From contig MNCI01021426.1 in assembly GCA_015680685.1 (NCBI GenBank), positions 49,745 through 113,744 on the forward strand: a stretch of DNA of 64,000 nt, given 5' to 3'. Of this stretch, positions 11,653-24,076 are shown one piece after another; the first letter of the stretch is position 1, and each line of letters begins with the position of its first letter. The stretch comes from Gnetum montanum (taxonomy: Eukaryota > Streptophyta > Gnetopsida > Gnetales > Gnetaceae). A model generated the notes under the pieces. The model searched no databases and was not told the origin of the DNA. It saw only the letters and a program-made list of their open reading frames with translations. The position numbers and the translations under genes were made by a program.

Positions 11653-12462
11653 GTTACAAAATGTGTTATGATCTACATCATGCAGTATTTTACCACCTTT
11701 TAATGATCATTACAAGCTACATCATGATCCCTTATCAAGTCATGATGTACTCCAGATATTTGAATGATAATGGTAAAAATGATCCCCACTTGCTTTAACA
11801 TATACAACATGATTCTTGCATTTGTTTAAGAAAAAAATAGAGCTAACAATGAAAAATGAGGAGAATTGCAAATGAGAATTTATGCCAACTTGATGGAATA
11901 TAATCAAAATAGAAACATGTATAATGTTTAATTATTTCATTCTCATGAATTTTGCTAGCATTGTATGGTGATTGAATTTTTATGTGATGACTCAACCGTA
12001 GTCCATGTGGATTAAGAGTAACATTACATGTCAACCTAGAGATATAAATTAAAACATGAATTATCATTAATCTAATTTTTTAAATAATTTTCTAATTAAT
12101 TTTTTTCACTATTTAATAGTAACTCTCTTATGAAACCTAACTAATCTTACCTTGTAGCCAATAATTGTTGCCACGTTAGTAATATATACCATGAGCTTAT
12201 AAACTCATCTTGTATAAGTAGTAAGCACTCCATATATTTCTCATGCATAGGTAATGGATTATCTTAGTTAGTATCAATGAACATTTCTTATTTCTAAAAA
12301 TTTATCATGGATAGGTAGTACATAGATGGTTTCCATCCAACTTTCTTAAGTTTATAGATTTACCATGCTAGGTGATGGGTTGGTTACCTCACTATTCTAT
12401 ACCATAATGCTTTCAGTTAACTAACTAATGATTTTTTTGTGATTTAATTCATATTTAGTAGT
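11653..12462. other. Intergenic sequence, nothing recognised
   Basis: AT-rich sequence between a solo LTR and the outer nested element. Short open frames exist (for example 11843-12067) but show no recognisable motif or compositional sign of coding. Confidence 0.5.
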
Positions 12463-13394
12463 TAATGAGTGATGAAGGTAGCCCTACGTTCAACCATACG
12501 AATCATGAAGCGTTCATGCATGATCTAGTCAAATTTTGTGGACTCTATGTCTTTCGGCACACTAGTTGTATAGGAGGTGAACCTCATCCTAATGATCATT
12601 TGTTGTCTTCCCAATTACACTTGTGATGTATAAAGGTATGGTTAAGTGTAATTGAGGCATATTATTTTTATTGTTTTATGTTTTATGTTTCTTGGCACTT
12701 AAATAAAGAGATGAAGTATTTTAATAACTAATCTAATTTAACTACTTAACTAGCCTCTAACTAATCCTAACATAAGCATTTGGTCCCACTTTTTGTACAT
12801 GTCCTAAACCCATGTATCCACTACTAGGTTACCAAGCGCTACGCTACTAGGTGCACCAAGAAATAACGCTATTGGGATTACAAAGCAAAACCATTTTTAT
12901 GCTCAAAGCAATCATACTTATGTGTTTAATCTATTTAGCTTAAATAATTAACTAATTACTCAAAGTCTAATTTAGCTTAATTAATTCCATATTTAATGAA
13001 AATAATGAATGCATAAATAAATCATTAATCTAGTTGAAGTGTTGTAAGGTTTGATCAAAAGGCTTACCTTTATTACCATACACATTGGTGTGGTTCAGGT
13101 ACAACAGTGCTTGAATAAAGATTTGTACACTTTCTAACTCCTGCTATAGGCACTCAATAAAATATTCTAACTTTCAAATGGACAAACTGTAAGAGCTCTA
13201 CTACTACTATGACTTCTATCTCCCATAAACATGGCTATGAGATCATATTTATAGTTTTTATTATAGGGCTACGTCAATGGGGCCTTGTAGATGTAGCAAG
13301 CACTACATTGATGTAGCCCTATTGATAGGACAACACCATGTAAATAGGGCCTCAACGATGAGGGCCTATTGACATAACACTTTGATGCTCATCA
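12463..13394 (-). repeat. 3' LTR of element B
   Basis: A 932-bp LTR. The terminal TG has decayed to TA at the left edge; the right end is GCTCATCA followed by TACCCCCATGAC, the complement of the polypurine tract. It is longer than the 5' LTR (810 bp) mainly because of extra sequence at 13.27-13.38 kb, where short GATGTAGGGCC-like words repeat. U3 lacks the GATATC palindromes of the other elements. Confidence 0.88.
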
Positions 13395-13619
13395 TACCCC
13401 CATGACCGAATGAAAAATTGTCCTCGAGTTCCTTTACAAATTGGGAAGGTATGAGTTTATTGACTAACTCTTAACATAAGAAACAAAACTGAGTGCCCGA
13501 GTATATGAATCAACACATTACAAAAATTATGGTGTTCATGATACAAAATTGAACACCATGACATAACAACTCAAAATTAGAAAACACATCATCTGATGGC
13601 ATGAAGGCGGTGGAGAAGA

Positions 13620-16484
13620 TCAAATAGTCCTAGGTGGTGGAGGCTCCTTGGATTCTAAAGGACCTTCGCCAGCTTCGGGCATGTGTGGTGGCTAATGCAA
13701 CTATGGTTGTTGTGTTGTGGCTACAACCACCGATGGAAGGTGAAAGACATCTAGTAATGCCTTCCTCTTCTCCTCCTTACTTTGGGGATCATTCACAGTC
13801 CACGTAGCATCACCAATGTGGGCTAGAATGAGGATATCCCATAGATAGGGCATTATTGGAAACATCTCTTTTACATTGACAAACTAGGTAGTGAACTATT
13901 TACGTTCGACATCAAACACTCTAACTACATTTTGCAACTCCTGGTAGTCATTCATTCTTCTGGTTAGGTTCTCAATGGTAGATCTTTGATTAGTGTATTT
14001 ACCCTTGAGAACTTTGAGTTTAGCATTTGCCATCGTAAGCTTTTGCTTGGTGTCTTTGAGATGCTTGAACATGACCTCGTACAACAAGTATGAGCTAGCC
14101 ATCTTCTTTTCTAGTTATGATCATGGTTGTCTGATAGTTAACATGGCTAGATTTGTGTATCAGAGATTGGTGAGCTCCATGTGTTCCATCATCTCCTTAA
14201 TCTACAAATCCTTCATGTGAATTTCTACCTTGTTATAGGCATCTATCCCATCAATCATAGGTTCCAAAACTTCTCTTTCTTGCTGGAGTTATTGTAGGGC
14301 TTCATTCACCTTCACCTTCATCAATTCGATGTGTTTTTTATTCACTTCTTTTTGTAGATCAAACTATTATCTATAATGATCTTTAACTCTTTCAAATTTG
14401 AGAGCATCTAATTTCTAGGCAGCTACCTCGATTGTAGTTTTTTGATGAAGGGCATGAACCTTCTCCATGGAGAGGCTTTTATATTTTGTTGTCAATCTCC
14501 TTAGTTTTGTGTTTTCTCTACCCAGTTGCTCCTACTATTGATGGATAAAATCAGTTAATTGTTGTTTATGCTCATCAACATTCCATAGGTGATGGTTCTA
14601 TATGATCAATTGTACATTCTCCTAACAAGTCTAATCCAAGGCCTTCTAAATTTTATGTTGTGTGGCCTCTACCAAGGATTGGTAGAATACCACCATCTCC
14701 ATTGAACCCTCAACCCCTTTTAGTTTAGTGTGAAGTTATTCAACAGCTCCATCTCTTGTTAATGTCGAGTTGAGAAATGTAGGGGTGATAATTTGGGCTT
14801 TTAATTTAGCAAATTTAGTAACCAAGCATTTGTTTAGCTTCTTGGTTGTTTCAAGTTGCTCCTCCAAGATGATGTTTTTTCCCTTTACCTCTAGTAACTC
14901 TAATTGGGTTGTAGTAATATTATTTGGAAGATCAAAGACATTTGAAAGTGGTTGTCCAGTTTCCACCTGTCGATCTAGTAGTTCTTCATGTTGTGCTACA
15001 TTTATTCTAATGCTTGTGGTCCTTGTAGATGTTTGCACATCCTTTAGTGTAGTGAAATTTGGTACAGATGCCACAGGTGCATTAAGGACTTTGGCAATTT
15101 GATTAGCAACCACCTCTATTGTTGTCTCTTATCCTTGGTGCTTCATCACCAATGTTGTTTTTCCCTTGCCTTCCTCCAGGTGGATCAAGAAGGTTACAGC
15201 ATTCCTAGAGATTTTGGGGAGTGGCTACTATTCTACGAGAGACACCATGACCTCTCTAGTGCTAAGATTTAACCTCTTGAATAACTGCATTTTTTGGGCT
15301 TAGAAAATGGATCCACCTCCACCTATCAAGCTGATTGCTCAGGCCATCTCATTTAGGTGACACATTACTAGTTTATACACAGATCGATCCTTGCCACTCA
15401 TGCTTGCTTATTGCTCTTGTTCACTCAAGAGCCATTCTTGGTACTCGTACAACCATTGGGCTATTGTAACGATGTTTGACATAGTTTTTTGAGTGGTAGG
15501 TGGAGGTGGTGGTTGCTGCTCCTCTTCTTGAATGGTAGTTGTAGGCATTTTATCTTTCATCATTTTTTCCCAATTAGCAACTGGGGCATGCTTGATAGTA
15601 TCGTTCGTATAATGGACTATTCCTCCCCTTCGACAAATTTTTCTAATGAGACATGGGAAGGGAAGTGCCTTTCTTCCACATTCATTTTTTTTAAATTGCT
15701 TCTCCATCTCTAAATAGATCAACTATGGAAGGTTGATAGGGAATCTCTCACTCAGAGTGATGCATGCTTGGGAAAAAAAAGTGGTGACTTTGCTTGGCCT
15801 CATTGTAGAATTGAGGTGGAAGGCTGAAATTTTGTAGTGGATCTTTTTTGCTGGTGTGAGCACATCAAACTTCTTACGGTTGACACCATAGCACGATTGC
15901 ACTCATTATTTCTTGATCTTGGGGTTTTCCTACATTGGAATCTCAGTGAGATTCAATCCTGTTTTTGGCAATTGAAGCACTTCAACAATGGCTTGCACTG
16001 GGTAAGACACTAAGATGTCCTTGATTTTTACCATGGATTTGGGATGCCTATTATTCCATAATAAAAATATCTCTCCCATGTACCACTTTTTGGTGGAAGT
16101 GATGATTGGCCACATGGGAGAGGTATTTAGTTGGTCTTGCAGTTCATTTGATGCTTTCTCTAGGAAAGGGTCAAAGTTTAACCCTTGGAGTACTATTTTT
16201 TGGACCTCCCTTGATCTGATCTAATTCAGGTAAGCTTTTTTCAAGGTTACCTCAAGATTTGCTTGTTGAGCTAGTGCATCATCCTAGTGGGAGTGTTTTA
16301 TTATTGCTGCCAGTTTTTGAATTTGTCAAATAGATTCCACCTTAGCCTCTTCCTTAAGAGGACCTATGGCATGGGTTGCAAGCAATTCTTCTTGGGCTTT
16401 TTCTTGGCCCCATCCCATTCTAGGTTGTTTCTCCCTTGGTTGAGATGGTCTTGCTTCCTACGTGTGCTTTCCTTTTGCTGCCAT
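13620..16484 (-). pseudogene. Extra 3' ORF of element B (transposon-protein-like, coiled coil)
   Basis: Homologue of the ORF at 364-3147, in the same place between the pol spacer and the 3' LTR. Conserved pieces include a segment at 15930-16115 with YPVQAIVEVLQLPKTG, GRKALPFPCLIRKICRRGGI at about 15.6 kb, and a Gln/Pro-rich linker (EEEQQPPPPPTT). Coiled-coil stretches follow at about 15.1-14.7 and 14.1-13.9 kb, and an end reading KEPPPPRTI. The start chosen (ATG at 16484-16482) follows a TACTAAT motif at 16508-16514, but the acceptor AG present in A and element 1 reads AT here. In-frame stops and frame breaks make it non-functional. Confidence 0.7.
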
Positions 16485-18550
16485 ATGTGGTCACAACACA
16501 TCCATGTATTAGTAGATACAATGTGTAACTTTAAATTTTTGAATACCTTCTCTTGCTAGTCAGTTACACTTTGGCTAAGGTTGGACTATGGAAGATTAAT
16601 TATTTTATTAAATTTTATTGTAAATGTCACTAGAGCTTGTTGGAAAGGTTTACCTCTTATGATTTGGTATTTAATAGTTGATTTCTTAGTTAAACCTTTG
16701 TGGGGGTTAGAAAAATCGTGAAAACATTTCTATTAAAAATGGCACATTTGTGGCCTCCATGATGAAGAGCTTACCCATGGTAGCTACAAGGTCAAAGAAC
16801 GGAGTAATTTGGATAAATAGATAAGAAGTTATGGGCTCTAGAAGGTTTTGGGCTCTTTGGTGTTTGTGAAAAAATGCAAAAATTTCCAAGTGGGATCATG
16901 CCTATATATAGAATTTTTCCACTACATTGACAAGACCCTATATACGGGGACTCATATATGAGTTTGGTTCATTAACAGGGCCCTGTATATGAAGCCCGTA
17001 GAGAAATTTTTGAATTTTGAATATGTTAAGAAATACAAGGAATTTTTCACTGAATTTGGGATCCATTGAATCTCAGAAAAGCCAAGAATATGAGGAAATC
17101 ATTGAAGAGGATCTTTGAAAGCTCAAAAATTGAAAAATTCAATGAAGAATGCATTTATTGAACAAAATATGAAAAGGGGCACATGGTTTGATGTAGAAGA
17201 TTGATGTATAAAACATTTTGATTGCAAGAATGCCTAAGGATAAGATGCTTAATGAACCTAACCAAGGACTATGCAAGTTCATCCTCCTCATAGTAGGCAC
17301 ATGCCTTCTTTGCCCTTGCATAACCTCAACCTAAGAAGTCCATGGGTCCCATAGGCAGTTAATGGTTGATGGAAATTAAGGATCAAAACCTAAAAGATTC
17401 TACCAAAGAATTTAAGTACATCAGACCAAGACATGGAATCAAGAACATGGACTTCAGTAGTGAGGTGAATTACAGATAGTAGATACAAATGATGGAGAAG
17501 GTGGAATGGAATTCCAAATAGAGGTCATAAGAAGTCCCTTGTGGAGTTTGTGTTTAGAATGACCTAAGGAGATCCATCCTTAGTCTAGACCAAAACCAAC
17601 CTCTTTTAGTGACTTGATATCACCACTCCAAGATTGATCCACCCCCTCGAGACATGAGAGTGTGCCCACAAAACAACCACTATTCCATAACGAGAGGAAA
17701 AGAGAAGTAGGAAGTGAGGAGGGCCTTATCTAAAGGGACCTTCAGGCATGGGTAACATGTCTTTCTAGTCCCATAACTAGTGCTTGTAGCCTAATTACTT
17801 GTCTAAGGAAGTGAGGAGGGCCTTATCTAAAGGGACCTCTTTTTTGTTTTGTTGTTTTTTCCTTTTTTTTCTTTTTTTTAATGGAAACCACAACATACAA
17901 AGAATTTATTTGACTTCTTATTATTGGTTGACATGGAAGGATAAGAATTTTATGAAAACACTCAAGCACCCAAGTAAGTAGAAAAGTATAGAGAGTATTG
18001 AGTCCCTTTGAAGTCACATCCTATACAAACCTTTGAATCCTTCCCAATTCCAGAAAATACCAAGGTCACAAATTTATTAAAAGTTTATTTAATGAAAGCA
18101 ACCTCAAATTTCCAAAATAAGAAAAACCATAGAGTTTGTAAATGGGTGGATGTCATGGACTCACTACCTGTTCCATGAAAAAGAAACCATGACTCAACCA
18201 TTGGAAAAAAAAATTTAAAAATAGAAACTAGACATTAACAAACAAAACATTAAGCATAAACCACCATTAGTAGTAGCTACAACACCACTGTGTCCTATTG
18301 TTACAAAGCACATTTATTAGCAAAAATTTGAAAATCACACTTAAACAAAACAAAGTAAAATATATAAGAAAGTGTAAAATATTTAAGAAAGATTCAAATG
18401 TACGAATGATGGTGTAAAAAATGGTGTAAAAATAGAAAAAATTTTGAAAATCAAAGGGGTGTAAAAGGAAAAACTATAAAGCTAAAAAATATGTAAAACA
18501 AAAAATAGAAAAATTGAGGAGCCACATGGATTATTAGTATAGTGACTGTG
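16485..18550 (-). other. Element B spacer between integrase and extra ORF
   Basis: Non-coding 2.1 kb, A/T-rich with repeated GTAAAA-type words (18.35-18.5 kb). A block at 17.2-17.35 kb matches the post-integrase regions of C (about 24.84 kb), A (33.24 kb) and E (50.1 kb), so this spacer is an ancient conserved non-coding part of the family. A GGCCTTATCTAAAGGGACCT phrase occurs twice (17723-17742 and 17819-17838), a local duplication. Confidence 0.55.
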
Positions 18551-19760
18551 TTTGAAGGAGGAGACTCAAAAAATTGAGTGCGATTGTCAATCCATTAAGG
18601 TATTCATTACATTGGCTTGCTTGGGCTTGTGGAAAGGATTTACTTATTGGATGTTCACTAATTACTTTTTATTTGAGCTTTCAAGTTTGTATATGGTCAT
18701 GACACCAGAAGGAAAGGTTTCATTAATTATATAAGGTTCCTCCCACAACATTTGAAACTTTGTTTTCTAGGGTATGTATGTGGGGTTCTAGTTGAGAATC
18801 TTATCTCTAGGTTGAAATTTTACTTTCCAAATTTTAAGGTCATGTCATTGCTTGTTGAATGCCTTGTGCATCTCATTTGAAGTTAGGGCCACTAATCGAT
18901 TTTCATCTAGCATGTTTAGGTTGATCAGTCTTTCCTTTTCTATTAGACTTAGATCAAGATTCAAATCATAAACTATTAAGAGTGTACAGAGCTCAGATTG
19001 AATCAAGAGTGTTGGAAGTTTCCCATACAATAACTCATAGGGAGAGTAGCCAATAGGAAGTTTCTATGTTGAGCAGTAGGCCCAAAGGGCATTGTTGAGT
19101 TTTATGCTCCTATCTCTCCTATATTTTCTGATAGTTTGTATTAGAATCTTTGTAATCTCCTTGTTAGTTACCTCTACTTGACCGTTGGCTTGGGGATGAT
19201 AGGGTGTTGTTAATTTATGTTCAACACCTAAGTGTTGCATGAGTTTTTGAAAAGTGGCACCTATAAAATGGGTTCCATTATTAGAAATTAGTGCACTTGT
19301 AATTCCAAACCTGTTTACAATATTTTTTTATACAAATCAAGTAGTAGTGAATAATGTATAGTTAGTGACAATTGCTGCTTCTGCCCATTTGGTGTAGTAG
19401 TTGACTGCTACGATGATGTATGTCTTTCCATTGGACATGGGTGTGATGGGACCCATGAAATTTATGCTCCATATGTCAAAGGGCTTCATTGGTTAAATCG
19501 ACTATTGAGGACCCTCCATTTGAGTGATCATCCCACCATTTCTTTGATAACATTCACAAGATCAGATGAATTAGTGGAAATCCTTGAAGATTATAGGCCA
19601 ATAGTATCCTACCATCAAGATTTTTATGGCTATGCATCTCCTTGCATAGTGGCCTCTGCAAGGGCCTTCATGAGTATCCTAGAGAACGGGTAATTGATCC
19701 ACATTAGGGACATACCAATGAACCAAGCCATTAGCGCACACCTTGTAATGGTGCCCATTG
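18551..19760 (-). pseudogene. Integrase of element B, two catalytic Asp lost
   Basis: Gypsy-type integrase, whose role is to insert the element's cDNA. The C-terminal segment (YGKLPTLLIQSELCTLL, LLDENRLVAL-like) matches E. The core shows SINFMGPIT where GIDFMGPIT is expected (19460-19462) and ISNNGTHF where ISDNGTHF is expected (19280-19282), so both catalytic Asp codons now read Asn. The Glu in GQVEVTN is kept. All these changes are G-to-A on the coding strand. Stops also occur, so it is inactive. It follows RNase H and precedes the long spacer. Confidence 0.8.
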
Positions 19761-19831
19761 ATTTCCATGAAGTACTTTGCCCGATGAAGAAACTATTGTT
19801 TCTTCCTATGATCTAGATGTTGTGGCATCTC

Positions 19832-21608
19832 TTAAGTGAGAAGATAAGTGAGGATGCCATCATACCATTTTGATTCAGTGGGCACTTGGTCATTTATTGC
19901 TCTTGTAAAGGTAAGTTTGTCTAGAAATTGATCAAAGAGCAGACTCTCCTTTTTATTATTCCATCTTAACTGAGAGAGGTGATCAATGATCACATTCTCA
20001 GTTCCTTTCTGATCTACCATTGTGAGATCAAATTCCTGCAAGATCATGATCCATCGTATGATATGGGGGCTTACTATTGGCTTATTCATTAGCAAGTTGA
20101 TGGCATTGTAATCTATGTATACAAACACTTTATAGCCAAGTACATAGTACTTGAACTTTTCAAGAGTATACACCATTACCATTAGTCCTTTCTTAGTTTT
20201 GGTGTAATTCAACTATGCACCCACAATGCTTTGGTTTACGTAGTGGATGTAATATGGATGCTTTTTATCATCCAAATGTGTAAGCATAACTTCCAAGGCA
20301 TAATTAGATGCATTCGTCATTATATGAAATTTTATGGACTAGTCTAGTGTGCATAGAATTAGAGTTTCCATAAGTTTTTACTTAGTAGTTGGAATGCATG
20401 TTCGCACTTAGTTTAGATGAATGGAGCATCTTTCCTTGTAAACTCAACCAACAACTTTGCAATCTTAGAGAAATTCCCTATAAATCATTGGTGGTAGCTA
20501 ATGTGTCCAAGGTATGATTAGACGTATTTGACTATCTCTAGTTGGCATGTGATTCCTTGGATGAACCTTATCTTTTCCAGGTCTACCTCAATCCTTTTTT
20601 ATGAAATTCAGTGGTTTAGTAATATGTCCTCCTAGATAATTAAATGAATTTTCTGCCAATTAAGCCTAAGGTTTGTTTCAATACTTGATCAAGGGGATCC
20701 AGGGCTTGCTCAAATGTAGCCCCATAGGTAGAGAAGTCATCCATAAAGACTTCTATCCTGCTACCAATCTATTGCTGAAAAATACTAATGACCAAGTGTT
20801 GAAATGTTGCAAGAGCATTACACAGACCAAACATCATCCTGCAATATGTAAAAGTCCCCCAAGAAATCGTGAATGTTGTTTTGGCCTAATCTTCTAGCAT
20901 AATCTAGATTTGGTTATAGCCACTATAACGATCTAAGAAACTATAATAGAAATGTCCATAAATGGTGTCCAACACTTAGTCCACAAATGACAATGAAAAA
21001 TGATCTTTAAATGTTACCATATTCAATAGCCTAAAGTCTATGCAAACCCACCACTTTCCATCTTTCTTTGGCACAATTATGAGTGGGCTAACCCACTTAC
21101 TATCCATGATGGAATAAATAAACCACACCTTGAGGAATTGTTCAATTTCCTCTTTGATGGTCTACTTCAACTTGGGGTTTAGTCACCACTATGGCTTCCT
21201 TCTTGTCTTTATGGTTGGGTCAATGTAGATACAATGCTAGCATATCCTTGAATCAATTTTAATTAGTTTAGGATATGACCAAGCAAAGGTTGTTGGCCAT
21301 TTTTTGACCACCTCTAGGGGCTTTATCTTGAAATGATTAGGGATTACCAACTCTTCCCAACATGTATCATCAACTTCATCATCAGAGAGTTGGTGATGAA
21401 CTTGCTTAAGTTCATCCATTCCTTCTACATAAGCACATGTTAGACTCTTAGAGGGTTCCATGCATAGTGTGCTATTGTCAGAGTTAGCTATTAGCCACTA
21501 GGTGTCCTCTTGTTATGTGGCTACTATGTATAGGAACCTTTGGATATTGGTTTCATGTGCACACTGATTGCATACCTTAATGAATGTATTTTTAATGAAC
21601 CAAACTTT
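19832..21608 (-). pseudogene. Reverse transcriptase and RNase H of element B
   Basis: Ty3/gypsy RT and RNase H copy element RNA into DNA. RNase H is at about 20.2-19.83 kb (FVYIDYNAINLLMN, SPHIIRWIMILQEFDLTM, DHLSQL). RT extends to about 21.2 kb with the catalytic box FMDDFSTYGA at about 20.73 kb. 21.24-21.46 kb is the PR-RT linker, with DDTCWEELVIPNHFKIKPLE. The frame is broken by several stops. The left limit is the integrase boundary and the right limit is the exact insertion point of element A. Confidence 0.8.
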
Positions 21609-22447
21609 TGATGAGTGGCAAGGTACCCCTACACTCAACCATATGAATACGAGCACTTCACGCACGATTCAGTCAAACTCCACAGATGGGCTAGTTGTGG
21701 TATCTAGATAGTTACTCGTAGATCGTAGTTTACTATCTTCCCACCTAGACTAGCATTAGCTTTGTCAGGTATGATTTAGTCCAGAGTGAGGTGTATGATG
21801 TGTTCCTACACTTATGCTACTCATGGGTATGATGGGAAATAATATCAACTAAGCTAGGAGAGAGAGGGTGAGAGAGAATCTAAACTAGCCTATGTGCAAT
21901 GAGCATCCATTCCTTATTCATCCATACACATCTTGGACCTCATGCACGACTACCACTGGGCTTACCAAGTGCATGCCCTAGGTACGTTACTGGGTTACCA
22001 AGTAGTCACACTTAAATACTTGTGATTAAGTCATACTCATTCTGCATTACTAGGAGATAAGGATAGAGAGATATTAACTAAGAAAGCAATAAATAATAAT
22101 AACAATTAAACAATTAAGCTAAGTGGATGCTTCAATGATGAAGTAATTTCGATCTTTATTGTCGATCATGTGAGTGTCCAAGTATGTCACACTCGAATAA
22201 GGATGTTGTACAATTACAATCATCACATTGCGGGCATGTACTAGGAGAAAGGGTTGATAGGAAAAACTAACAAAAAGTTCCTACCTTAATACTAAAACTC
22301 TAGCTCTCTAACCAAATCTTTCTACCTCTTATTTATAGATGAGGAGACAGACTGCGATATCATGTATTTGATATCGCGTTTAGGTGGTGATATCGAGTAC
22401 GCAGTATCATGGGTGCGATATCGCAACCAACAATTCATGACTCATCA
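21609..22447 (-). repeat. 3' LTR of element A
   Basis: An 839-bp LTR running TGATGAGTGGCA to GACTCATCA, followed by the complement of the polypurine tract (22448-22463). It shares diagnostic words with its partner at 36139-36949, such as AAATAATATCAACTAAG. Its decayed U3 palindromes lie at about 22355-22430. Confidence 0.92.
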
Positions 22448-22612
22448 TACCCCCACAACTAAATAAAAACTTGTCCTCAAGTTAAAGTGAGAACAAGGTC
22501 CATTGATTACACAGTGGATAGGTATGGGATTATTGACTAACTAGAATGGATTCATGCCGCAGTGTGGAATTAGAATAAAATTGAGACACAACATGAAAAA
22601 ATTGGGTCGAAC

Positions 22613-23385
22613 TCATGTAGTTCCTAGTGGCGGTGGCTCCTCCATGGGTGCCTTTCCCTTGTCTTGTGCTCCAGGTCTTAGGATTTGATGGTGTTGAATT
22701 ATGGTCTGGAGTTTCTCCTCTTCAATTCAAGGATCTTGTGTTTTCCATGCTAATGTTCTGATTTTTGATGGAGTCGGCACCTCCCATCGACATGGTAGTT
22801 GTGGAAACATTTTATTTGCTTTCACATACCAAGCCACAAACACCCACCATTCCTCCTCGTAGGCTCTAGCTTTGCCTCTGTATTCTTGAAAATCTATGAG
22901 CCATTGAACCAAGTCTATTGCCATACCTTTCTACCTATGGTAGCTTGCTTTAACCACCTCAAGTTCAGAATCTGCAACCACCAATTTTTACAATGTTTTC
23001 TTGTGTTCTACAGATTTTGTTTCATATTTGGCATAGGTGGTGGCTACCTATTGCTTGAGCTCTATTCTCGGGCACCCAACTATTAACATGGCAAGGTTGG
23101 CATACCGCAGGTTTGCCAACTCCATGTACTTTGTAAGGTCCTGGATCTGCAGGTCCTAGCTCTTAACTTCCGCTTGCTGGACAAATGTGTATGTGTCCAA
23201 TATGGCCTGCTAGTCAGTGTGTTGAGCATTGAGAATGTTGATGTGGGCCTTGGCCATATGGATCTCCTTTTTGATGATTTGTTTATACATCCCCACCTGG
23301 TCCCGAAAATGCCCCTTTAGCTTCTCATGCCGTTTAGCCTCATTTTGCCATGCACTTACTTCAATGGCCATCTTCTGACGGATGG
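22613..23385 (-). pseudogene. Extra ORF of element A, C-terminal part
   Basis: C-terminal third of the extra ORF, cut off from the rest by insertion of element C at 23386. It contains the coiled-coil region near 23.4-23.2 kb (KRHEKLKGHFRDQVGMYKQI), AFAWQ/VFVAWYVKANKMFPQLP-like sequence at about 22.8 kb, and ends MEEPPPLGTT with TGA at 22613-22615. The match to 2395-3147 of element 1 is clear in order and content. It contains nonsense codons. Confidence 0.78.
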
Positions 23386-24076
23386 TGATGAGTGGCGAGG
23401 TACCCCTACACTCAACCATACGAAATGAGTGTAGCATGTGCGATCCGGTCGAACTCCACAGACTAAATGCCTAAATGCCCCATGGAACACTTGGGGTTAA
23501 TCATTCGTTGTCTTCCCAGACTTACTTGTTGTTGTCATGGTGTATGGTTAAGTAAGTATGAGGTATATGATTTTTATGGTCTTTTATGGTTTTTCTCCTA
23601 TGCTATGAGGTGAAGGGTTGAGAAAGCTAACTAACTCTAACTAAGGACCTAAGTCTAAATTAACTAGCGTCAGCATCTGTTCCCACTTACCGTACACACC
23701 NACGATGAGTAGTCGATTCCTTGGTTAGCCGTACACATTCGTCAATGCTCGTAACCAAGTAGTACTCATGCCGTGCTAATGCAGGTAATAAATAATAGGT
23801 AAGAAATAACATGTAATAAATCCTATTCCATGCACTGCAAGGTTTATCGACAAAGCTCGTCTTTATTGCTGTACACAACTTACGTTTAGGTACAAAGCTG
23901 CTCGAATAAAGAACCGTTCACTTGGGGACTCCTACTACAGGCACATGAAAAATATTCTATTTCTAGAGTGATCAAACTGCCAGAGTTTTCCTACTTTAAG
24001 CCTAGGATGGGAAAGGACGAGAGTGCCGCCTCTTATTTATAGATTTGACAATGGACCGCGATATCGCGTCTCATCA
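23386..24076 (-). repeat. 3' LTR of element C
   Basis: A 691-bp LTR running TGATGAGTGGCGAGG to TCTCATCA, followed by TACCCCCATGACTGAA, the complement of the polypurine tract. A single N at 23701 sits where sequence found in other copies is missing, so part of this LTR may be collapsed by assembly. The TATA box complement lies just before the terminal palindrome remnants (about 24030). Confidence 0.88.
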